From positions 1 to 64,000 of the forward strand of contig JAZSLJ010000091.1 of assembly GCA_045535305.1 (NCBI GenBank): a stretch of 64,000 nucleotides of DNA. The letters are read 5' to 3'. Shown here piece after piece: positions 49,771 to 58,600 of this stretch (positions are counted from its first letter, which is position 1; each line of letters opens with the position of its first letter). The notes below the pieces were generated by a model. That model was given only the letters and a program-made list of their open reading frames with translations, was not told the origin of the DNA and ran no database searches. Position numbers and translations under genes: made by a program. This DNA is from UBA1081 sp045535305. GTDB lineage: Bacteria > Bacillota > Clostridia > Oscillospirales > Acutalibacteraceae.

Positions 49771-51351
49771 TTATTTGCTTAATTTTTCTTTTACTGTAAC
49801 TGTTACCTCTTTGTTGTAGCAAGAGAATTTCTCTTCAATAACCGATGTTTGCATTTTTGGTGTAATAAGGCTTACTACGGGGACAAGAACAAGACCGCCA
49901 ACCATTGCAAGTACACCGCTTCTTATAGATGATGCGAACAGGTAAGACAGTATTTCGCCGCTGAATGTGATAACTCCGAATGAGCAGAGAAGCTGAACAA
50001 CCGTAACTAAAATACCGAATGCAAAGCTTGCCCATACTGCGGCTTTTGTTGTCTTTTTCCAATACAGACCGTAGAGGAAGGGAGCGAGGAATGCACCTGC
50101 AAGTGCGCCCCATGAAACACCCATCATCTGTGCGATAAATGTAAATCCGAATGCGTCCTTAACTATTGCGATAATTGCCGAAACTGCAACGAAAAATGCT
50201 ATAAATATACGCATAACAAGCATTTTTTTCTTTTCGGGCATATTGCTCTTTCTGTCGATAACATCAAGTGTAAGAGTGGAGCTTGATGTAAGAACAAGTG
50301 AAGAAAGCGTTGACATTGATGCCGCAAGAACAAGAACTATAACTACGGCAATTATTATATCACCCCATGAGTAACTGCTCAAAGTGTTGAGCATAGAAGG
50401 AATGATTGCATCGAAAGATACGCTGCCGGATTCTGAAACAATACCTTCAATTCCGCCGTAAAGTCTGCCGAAACCGCCGAGGAAATAGCATCCGCCTGCA
50501 ACGATAGTTGCAAAGATTGTTGAAATTATCGTACCTTTTTTGATAGCATCCTCACTTTTGATTGCATAGAATTTGCCAACCATCTGAGGCAGTCCCCATG
50601 TGCCGAGAGATGTAAGAATAACAACAAACAATAATGCCAACGGGTCGGGACCGAAGAATGATGCGAATGCACCGTCCATATCAGATGTTTCTGCTTTTAT
50701 CTTTGAAAGCTCTGTAATTGCATTGAACAGACCGCCGTTGGAATTAAGAACGGCAATTACAACTGCTACAATACCCACAAGCATTATAATGCCCTGCACA
50801 AAGTCGTTGATGGCTGTTGCCATATATCCGCCGAAAAGAACATAAATACAGGTAAGTGCGGCCATTACTATTATACACACATAGTACGGAATGTCAAATG
50901 CCATATTGAAAAGGCTTGAAAGACCGTTGTAAAGTGATGCTGTATAAGGGATAAGGAAAATGAAAACAATAATTGATGCGGCAATTTTAAGCTCGGGTGA
51001 ATCAAAGCGCTTGCCGAAGAAATCGGGCATTGTTTTTGAGTCGATATGCTGTGTCATAACTCTTGTTCTTCTGCCGAGAACAGTCCATGCAAGTAATGAA
51101 CCGATAAAAGCATTTCCAAGACCTATCCATGTGGAAGCAAGGCCGAAATTCCAACCGAACTGACCTGCGTATCCGATAAAAATAACTGCAGAAAAGTAAG
51201 ATGTTCCGAATGCGAAAGCTGTAAGCCAGGGGCCTACACTTCTGCCGCCGAGAACGAAACCGTTGACATCTGTTGCATGTTTACGGCTGTAAAAGCCTAT
51301 GCCTATCATTACGGCAAAAAACACAACAAGCAATATTATTTTTATAGCCAT
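49771..51351 (-). CDS. Sodium:solute symporter (SSS/PutP family)
   Basis: 526 residues, about 13 membrane helices. GFVLGGRSVGPWLTAFAFGTSYFSAVIFIGYAG near the start is the SSS helix 1-2 signature; GGYMATAINDFVQGIIMLVG is the conserved helix 5-6 segment. It imports a solute such as an amino acid or organic acid with Na+. ATG at 51351 is preferred to the GTG at 51360 because GAGGTG lies 6 bases ahead. Promoter at 51415-51443. Na+ made available by the decarboxylase in this window could drive it. Confidence 0.92.
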   Translation of the reverse strand: MAIKIILLVVFFAVMIGIGFYSRKHATDVNGFVLGGRSVGPWLTAFAFGTSYFSAVIFIGYAGQFGWNFGLASTWIGLGNAFIGSLLAWTVLGRRTRVMTQHIDSKTMPDFFGKRFDSPELKIAASIIVFIFLIPYTASLYNGLSSLFNMAFDIPYYVCIIVMAALTCIYVLFGGYMATAINDFVQGIIMLVGIVAVVIAVLNSNGGLFNAITELSKIKAETSDMDGAFASFFGPDPLALLFVVILTSLGTWGLPQMVGKFYAIKSEDAIKKGTIISTIFATIVAGGCYFLGGFGRLYGGIEGIVSESGSVSFDAIIPSMLNTLSSYSWGDIIIAVVIVLVLAASMSTLSSLVLTSSSTLTLDVIDRKSNMPEKKKMLVMRIFIAFFVAVSAIIAIVKDAFGFTFIAQMMGVSWGALAGAFLAPFLYGLYWKKTTKAAVWASFAFGILVTVVQLLCSFGVITFSGEILSYLFASSIRSGVLAMVGGLVLVPVVSLITPKMQTSVIEEKFSCYNKEVTVTVKEKLSK

Positions 51352-51414
51352 TAAAAGCACCTCGCGTGTTCATCCGTTTAACACTTTAAAGGAATGAAGA
51401 AAAATTTTAACAAC

Positions 51415-51443
51415 AGTATATACCTTAATTTTGAGTTTGTCAA
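51415..51443 (-). promoter_or_regulatory. Promoter of the symporter gene
   Basis: Minus strand TTGACA, 17 bases, TATACT. Confidence 0.75.
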
Positions 51444-51486
51444 TAGAAATTTTTAAAATTATCTTAATTATTTTTAAAGCAGGTAC

Positions 51487-51515
51487 TTGAAAAAGAATAA
51501 AAAATCAACTATAAT
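51487..51515 (+). promoter_or_regulatory. Promoter of tRNA-Thr
   Basis: TTGAAA, 17 bases, TATAAT, ten bases before the tRNA. Confidence 0.75.
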
Positions 51516-51524
51516 AAAACCTAT

Positions 51525-51599
51525 GCTGGTGTAGCACAGTGGTAGTGCAGCGCATTCGTAATGCGCAGGTCGCAGGTTCAAATCCCGTCACCAGCTCCA
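51525..51599 (+). tRNA. tRNA-Thr (anticodon CGT)
   Basis: Complete cloverleaf: acceptor GCTGGTG/CACCAGC, D-arm with AGTGGTA, anticodon arm GCGCA-TTCGTAA-TGCGC giving CGT (reads ACG), T-arm GCAGG-TTCAAAT-CCCGT. CCA is encoded (51597-51599). Followed at once by a terminator that forms the start of the hairpin array. Confidence 0.96.
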
Positions 51600-51603
51600 A
51601 AAA

Positions 51604-51636
51604 ACAAGGCTGTCGAAAGACAGTCTTGTTTTTTGT
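51604..51636 (+). terminator. Terminator of tRNA-Thr
   Basis: CAAGGCTGTC-GAAA-GACAGTCTTG, a 10-bp stem with one wobble, then TTTTTT. Confidence 0.85.
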
Positions 51637-51691
51637 GTTTGTGTCCGTAGGACACAACTCCGTTTCGAGCAAAGCGAGAACTTCATTTGAC
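51619..51691 (+). repeat. Direct repeat R1 flanking the four-helix-bundle unit
   Basis: The first 52 bases match 52234-52286 with one single-base gap and two substitutions; weaker similarity continues for about 20 more bases. Includes the right arm of the tRNA terminator. Confidence 0.8.
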
Positions 51692-51807
51692 TGCTTACAG
51701 TCAACTTCATGTCCGTTTACGGACACAAAATGAAGTAGCCTGACAGCTAAAGAAGTGCTTGCGCAATGAAGTTGTGCTTCGCACAAATGAAGTTGCCCTT
51801 TGGGCAA
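51641..51807. repeat. Array of short hairpins separated by ATGAAGT motifs
   Basis: At least five perfect small hairpins: GTGTCC-GTA-GGACAC (51641-51655), TTGACTG-CTTA-CAGTCAA (51687-51704), TGTCCG-TTTA-CGGACA (51710-51725), TTGTGC-TTC-GCACAA (51772-51786), TTGCCC-TTT-GGGCAA (51793-51807), plus weaker ones between. Linkers read ACTTCATT in the left part and AATGAAGT in the right part, so the array is itself inverted around the 51710-51725 hairpin. Confidence 0.8.
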
Positions 51808-51812
51808 ACGGA

Positions 51813-51841
51813 TTGATTTTTCAGCGTTGATGTTATATAAT
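51813..51841 (+). promoter_or_regulatory. Promoter of the four-helix-bundle gene
   Basis: TTGATT, 17 bases, TATAAT, starting just after the last hairpin of the array. Confidence 0.68.
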
Positions 51842-51857
51842 AAATTGGGTGATAATT

Positions 51858-52211
51858 ATGAAAGAAGATAAGCTTGGAGATTTATCGATGGAACTGTCTG
51901 TTGAAATTTTAAATCTTTGCAGAAAACTCAAATCAAATAAGGAAACAGTAATATCTAATCAGATTAGCAGAAGCGCAACGAGCATATGTGCAAATATTTC
52001 CGAAAGTAAATATGCTCATGGAAGGGCTGATTTTATTGCAAAACTGCAGATTGCCCTTAAGGAATCAAATGAAACAGGTAAGTGGTTGGAAATGCTTTAT
52101 AAAACTGAATATATTGATGAGAAAGAATACAATAAATTAAATAGGCTTTGTTCAACAATAAGAGTTTTGCTTATAAAGTCAGTTAGTACTGCTAAAAGTA
52201 ATCAAAAATAA
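51858..52211 (+). CDS. Four-helix-bundle protein (S23/intervening-sequence family)
   Basis: 117 residues, all helical. The pattern LSVEILNLCRKLKSN...ISNQISRSATSICANISESKYAHGRADFIAKLQIALKESNETGKWLEML is that of the S23/TIGR02436 four-helix-bundle family. Members are found inside 23S rRNA intervening sequences and as stand-alone genes; the fold is shared with the Avd protein of diversity-generating retroelements and may bind nucleic acid. Its role is unknown. ATG at 51858 with GGGTG ahead. Flanked by direct repeats, preceded by the hairpin array and followed by a terminator that resembles that of the tRNA. Confidence 0.88.
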   Translation: MKEDKLGDLSMELSVEILNLCRKLKSNKETVISNQISRSATSICANISESKYAHGRADFIAKLQIALKESNETGKWLEMLYKTEYIDEKEYNKLNRLCSTIRVLLIKSVSTAKSNQK

Positions 52212-52226
52212 CATTTGCTTATGACT

Positions 52227-52250
52227 GTATTTCGACAGTCTTGTTTTTTT
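52227..52250 (+). terminator. Terminator of the four-helix-bundle gene
   Basis: GACTGT...ACAGTC stem then TTGTTTTTTT (stem about 52223-52240). Right arm identical to that of the tRNA terminator. Confidence 0.75.
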
Positions 52251-52306
52251 GTGTTTGTGTCCGTAGGCCACAACTCCGTTTCGGGCGTGGTGGGAACTTT
52301 AGTTGA
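52234..52306 (+). repeat. Direct repeat R2
   Basis: Partner of R1. The first 53 bases are near-identical; the rest (GGGAACTTTAGTTGAC) is a decayed version of GAGAACTTCATTTGAC in R1. No hairpin array continues from it. Confidence 0.75.
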
Positions 52307-52442
52307 CATAAAGAATATGTATACATATATAAATTGTATAAGATAGTAACGGTTATGACCGTAAAATCGGTTTGTGGGCAAAATGCCAAAAAAACGCCGT
52401 TTAAATTATACATTAAAGCTTGTAAATTTTTGCAAAATCATC
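52307..52442. other. AT-rich spacer, no gene
   Basis: Nothing recognised between R2 and the promoter of the giant surface protein. Confidence 0.5.
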
Positions 52443-52471
52443 TTGACATTCAAGTGTTGTACAATTATAAT
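52443..52471 (+). promoter_or_regulatory. Perfect sigma-A promoter of the giant surface protein
   Basis: TTGACA, 17 bases, TATAAT. Confidence 0.85.
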
Positions 52472-52477
52472 AAATAA

Positions 52478-52671
52478 TGTATCAGTATAAATGGCTCTAT
52501 ATGCAATATAGAGTGGTACTAAGGTAAAATTCGGCTGAAATTTAAGGTTTTATACGGGCAAAAAGTCAGGTCTGGGGCTTTCCGTTTAAAAAATTTTATT
52601 TTGGCAGATAAAGTCCTTAATCCTTTAGTCTTCTCAAGGAAGATTATTTTTAAAAGGAGGAAAATAAATTT
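52478..52671 (+). other. Long 5' leader of the giant surface protein
   Basis: About 194 bases. It has a near-perfect hairpin CTCTATAT-GC-AATATAGAG (about 52494-52513) close to the 5' end, and TCTTCTCAAGGAAGA near the RBS that could pair and hide part of it. I do not recognise a riboswitch class. RBS AAAGGAGG. Confidence 0.5.
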
Positions 52672-55600
52672 ATGTTTTCAAATCTTAAAGCAAAAAAGAG
52701 AATTACACAGTTGCTTATCGCTATTGTTGTTGTTGCTCTCACAGCTACAGGCTCTGCATTACTTCTGAATGATTTTGTTCAGGAGGCAAAAGCTGCTGAT
52801 TATACAGTCAATAATCCAACAGACTGGAGTAATGCTGTTACCTCGGGTGGTACAGTTAACATTACTATCGGTCAGAGCTTCAATGTTACCGGCAGACTTA
52901 CTGCTATTCCCGCCGGTACTACCGTTAACCTTTATATGAACGGCAAAACCATTCAGTGGTATAATGCATCATCCGGTAATACAGGTATTATGTCTACATC
53001 ATATCCTCTTTCAGAAAATTATTGGGGTATTATTACCAATAACGGCACTCTTAATATTACCGGTTCAGGTACTATTGCGTCATATCAGGTAGGTTGGAAT
53101 ACCAATAACGGCAGCGGCCGTGATAACTACGGTATGAGAACTGCCGCTATCGTTAATAACGGTACTCTTGATGTCGGTTCCGAGATTACGGTTAAGGCAT
53201 TCGGCGGTCAGGCTAATACATCCGGTAACTCATATCAGGATATGGTTATTTATGCTCTGGGTATTTATAATACCGGTACGGTTACTTCTTCCGGTACTAT
53301 TCATGCAGGTACTATTGCACAGGGTGTTTCTGCCGGTTCTACAGGTTCTAACTCTTATGTCAGTGCATACTCTTACGGTATTTTTGGCGGTAATGTTAAT
53401 GTTACAGGCGGTAATATTTATTCAGAAGCAATGTCTGGTCTTCATGAAAATGTTACAATCCCTAAACAGGGAAACAGAGTCGGTAACTTTGCTGTTGGTG
53501 TTTATTCAAATAACGCCATGATTTACGGTAATGCAAATATTACCACAAGTGCAGTCAGCTGGCGAGACAATGACTCAAACTACAATACATGGAAAGACGG
53601 ATCTAATATTTCCTGGGGTGTTGGTGTTATGTACTCCGGTACTGCTTACCCCTATATCGGTGCTGACGTTAACATCAGCGCATCTTATGAGTTAATAAAC
53701 GGAAGCCAGTTTTCTTTCCCCTCATTAAACGGCGAAACTGCACTTTGTGCATACACAAGACATTCTTCAAACGGCCCCAGCTCTTACAGCCGTAAAGCTT
53801 ATCCCGTAGCAGGTGTAAATAACGGTCTTAATGCTGCTATGTACGGAGGTCAGACAAGTGAATTAATGGAGATAGACGGCAATCACTTGTTCGGTGTCGG
53901 TACAGGTGGTTTTCCTTCTGCTAACTACCGTTCAGAGCTTGCTGCATATAACGGATTGTCCGATACTGCTTCAGCTTCAAACAACGTTTCTGCAAGCGGC
54001 AGCAATGATACCGGAAAAAATACAGGCTTCATCACCAACGGTGCTCCCGGCAACAAAGCCGGCGGTCAGTATATGGTTTACTACCGTTACCGTGATGCTA
54101 ATAACAATATTATAAAGGCTTCTACAACTCCCGACACAGCAATCAACTCAAGAGTAGTTTTCAGCCCTGCTAACGGTGTATTCACAGCAGGCGGCACAGC
54201 TCTTACCAAGACAAGCGGCGGCGATGTAAAAAACAGCAATTATTATGAATATGTTGGTACATATTTCCGTCAATTCAATGACGGCGGATACGGCACAGGT
54301 ATTGACTGCTCCAACATCAAAGCTCCTGCAGTTACAAACACGGGTACATCCTTTACCTCTCTGACAATGACAGAAAACCAGATATATGCAATCTGGGTTG
54401 ACTATAAGGCAAAAGCCCCCACAAATGTTAAAGTTGTTGCATTAAACGCAGGTAACGAAATCAATAAATATACAACCTCAACAACCTTTACAACTGAATA
54501 TACAGGCAATACAATCGTTCCCGGTACAGATTTCAATCTTGGTGTTATTGATATATATAGGGACTATGATATTAATTCCGATAATCTTGAGGATAACACA
54601 GTTGTAACCGGTAACTATGCTGTCAGCGGTACTGATGCAAGCAAGATTCAGCTTAAATATGAATATTCAATAGACGGGACAACATATCATGACGGTCTTC
54701 CCAAGGACGTAGGTACATATACCATTAAAGTAATTGTTCCTTCAGATACAGATATCAACAGAAGCGGTTCCGGTAACCGTAACGGCGATACTTTCTATAT
54801 CAAGGGTACTATTACAGCGGCTACTCCCACAATCAACGGTGCATCAACACAGACGGGTACTTACGGTTCAACAATAGCTGAGCTTATTCCCACATCTCAG
54901 TACACAGCAACAGGCAAGGGCGGCGCAGAGCTTTCCGGTTCATGGAGCTACGTTGGCTATAATGCAACAGATTACCTCGATGTAGGTACCGGTTCAAAGA
55001 CAGTAACTCTTAAATGGACTCCCGATGAGGCAAACAAAAAGAACTATAACGAAAAAACTCTTGACGTTACAGTTTCACTCGCAAAGAGAGCTGTTACTGT
55101 TGCTCCTGCTGATTCAGCCGTAAACTACGGTGCAAAAGCTCCCTCTTATGCACTTAACTATACAAATCTTGCAACTTGTGATGAGTCATCAAAGGCAAAC
55201 TGGCTCGCAAACACAGCATTTGAGGTTTACTATAACGGTGCATGGCAGCCCTATGCTTCCACAATGATTCCCGGTACATACGATATGCGTATCGCATCAT
55301 TCGGCGGCGACACAGCTAACAATAATTTCACAACAAACGGCGTTGCAAAGCTTACAATTAATAAGGCTCCCATTTACTACACAGCAACTGCTGAGAATAA
55401 GGTTTATGACGGCGTTGCAAGCGTTAACGTAACTCTTACTTATGCAGCAGGCGCAGTAAATGGCGACAGCTTTGCAGAATCTATTACTACAACAGGTACT
55501 CTTACTACTGCTGATGCAGGTGAAAATAAGGAAGTTAAGGTTGTAACAAGCGGTCTGAGCTTCCCCAACAGCGAAAAGTATGCTATTGCAATTCAGAATA

Positions 55601-58600
55601 ATCCCACTGTTACAATCGCAAAGGCTACTCCCACAGCTTCTGCTGAAGAACTCAACTTTGAGTACGACTCAAACAGAACTCTTAATAATGTTGAAATTAA
55701 CGGTACAGCAAGTGTAACAGGTACATGGAGCTGGAAGGGTGAGGCAGATAAGATCACTCCCACAGTTGATGTTACAATATATACAGCAATCTTTACTCCT
55801 GTTAACACAACAAACTACAATACTATCGAAGTTCCCGTAACTATCAATGTATCAAAGAAAGTAGTTACTGTTTCTGTTGAGAACAAGAACGTTTCTTACG
55901 GAGATGCATCTCCTGCACTTCCTCTTGTTTATACAGGCTTTACAGGTACAGATACAATTGATACTATTGCAACAACCGGTTCAATCGCTGCAGAATCCAC
56001 ATATTCAATGGGTAAATCTGTAGGCACATACCCCATCACAATCACAATGACTGACTATGAAGCAGATAACTATGAATTTGTAGCAGCAACAGATTGCGTA
56101 GTTAATGTTGCAAAGAAGAATATCACTATCACTGCTCCTTCAGGCACACTCACTTACGGTGATAACGATATCGAATACGATGTAGATGACCTTTCAGTTG
56201 CAGCAGATGCACTTTACGGTTCAGATACACTCGTTCACCTTGATGATGAAGCAAACTTCGTTGTAACCACTGCATATGAGAGAGGCGACGGCGTAGGCTC
56301 ATACGAGGTTACAGTTTCCGCTTCTGAAACAACTAACTATACATTTACATTTGTAAACGGCTATATCACAGTTAATAAGGCTGTTCTTACAATCACTGCA
56401 AACAATGCAGAAACTACATACGGCTTGGTTGCTCCCGCATTTACTTACACAGCAACAGGTTACATCTTTGACAGTGATGCAGGTCTCCTTACAGGTAAGC
56501 CCACAATTACATCAAGCTACAATATGAATGCGGGCGACGGCGCAGGTCAGTACCAGATCACTATTACTCAGGGTACTCTTGCTCATCCCAACTACACATT
56601 CAAGCTTGTAAACGGCACTCTTAATGTTAAGAAGGCAACACCCACTCCCGGCGATGATTCCGCATTAATATTCGCTACAATCATCCACGATGAAGCATAT
56701 GCGGATGCAATATTTACAGATACTTCATTCGGTGGAGTTTCAGGTACATTTGCTCTTAAAGATAAAACTGCAATTGCTGATTACACAGCAGCAGAATTTG
56801 AAGGCGATGTAAACGGCGAGTGGAGCAAGTATACAACAGCAGTAGGTATATTCACTCCCTCAGATTCTGATAACTACAATTCAGTTGATGTTACAGTTTA
56901 CCTTGTAATCAAGCCTCATGCAATCACAGGCTCACCCGTTATCACAGGTACAGCAATGGAAGGTGCAGAAATTTCTGCAAGCGTTGCAGGTATGGCTCCC
57001 TCCAAGGTTGACAGCTACACATACATCTGGTATGTAGCAGGTACAGCTTCAGGCACAGGTGCAACTTACACAGTTAAGAACTCAGACATCGGCAAGGCAA
57101 TCTATGTTGAGGTTAAGGCTATTGAAGACAAGGGTTACACAGGTACAGCTAAGTCTGCATCCGTAACAGCTTCTGAAGCATTCAATCAGCTTGTAGGTGT
57201 TGATCAGCTTGATATTATCGGCGCAAACGAAACATACATTTATGATGACAATGCACACGACGTAACAGTTGCTGTCAAGGATGCTTACAAGGGTTATGTA
57301 AGCGAAGACATTACTGTTTACTACAACGGTTCAACATCTGAGCCTTACAAGGCAGGTACTTATATCGTTACTATTGACGTAGGTACTCCCAATGTTCCCG
57401 CAGGTGCAGACAGAAATGACTATTACGGTCCTGTTTCCGGTCTTCAGATTGGTACAATCACAATCGAAAAGAAAGCTATTACAGCTACATTCACCGTTTC
57501 AGACAAGATTTATGACGGTACAAGAAAAGTTAATGAATATAATGTTCTTACAAACGGCGTAATCGAACCCAACGATGTAAGACTCGATGTTTCTGCACTT
57601 TCTATTGCATTTGCAAAGGCAAATGTTGGTGAACAGGTTATTGAAATTTCAGGCGTTAAGCTTGTTGGTAATGATGCTGCAAACTACGTGCTTGAAATCA
57701 ATCCTGCATCTGCAGTTATCACACCCGCAACACTTACTGCAACCGTAACAGGTGCAACAAGACCTTATAACGGTTCTGCAACAGTAAATGTTACATTTGC
57801 TAACATCACAGGCTACGCACCTATCGACAGCTCAGCAACTGTTTACTTTGCTCAGGCAACAGCAACAGCTACAAGCCCCAATGCAGGTACACAGGGCATT
57901 ACAAACATCAGATATGAGCTTGGCGGTACATCTGCAGGCAACTATATTGTTGAAATTACAAACCTTGCTACTGCAACAGTTACAATCACAAAGGCTACAC
58001 CCAATGTAACTGCTCCCACAGTAGGCGGTCTTGTATACGATGCAAACCGTACCCTTGCAAATATCGTTCTTACTGATTACTATGTACCCGACAGCAATGG
58101 TTACTGGCAGTTTGATGATACATCAGTAGTTCCCACAGTTAAGAGAACAGCATACGAAGCAACATATGTTTCACAGAATGCAAACTATGCTGACCTCAAG
58201 ACAACAATTACTGTTAACGTAACACCTAAGGAAGTTACCCTTACAGCTCAGGATACAACAGTATCTTACGGTAAAGCAGCATCCTTCTCAGTTAAGGCTG
58301 ACGGATTTACAGGTAACGATTCACTCGCAACAATGGGTGGTACTCAACCCACATATGTATGCTCATACTATGTAGGTCAGCCTGTTGGTAAGTACACAGT
58401 CGGTATTAACCACAATCTTGACAGTAACGGTAACTATACATTCAAGACTGTTGGCGGTACTCTTACTGTAGTTCCTGCTGAACTTTATGTTTCCGCAACA
58501 GCAACAAACAGAGATTACAACGGCTCAACAGGCGTTGAAGTTAAGTTTGCAATCACATCCGGTAAATATTCAAGTGATGATGTTTCCCTTTCAACAACTA

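Noticed and set aside
51641..51807. CRISPR array
   Set aside because: Linkers are about 8 bases, units are unequal and self-complementary, and there are no cas genes.
51505..51807. Minus-strand 100-residue frame across the tRNA and hairpin array
   Set aside because: It reads through the tRNA complement; such frames are common false calls at tRNA genes.
51600..52306. Diversity-generating retroelement
   Set aside because: The four-helix-bundle protein resembles Avd in fold, but there is no reverse transcriptase and no template/variable repeat pair with adenine-specific changes.
52478..52671. c-di-GMP or other known riboswitch
   Set aside because: I could not find the conserved cores of the common classes; only simple hairpins are visible.
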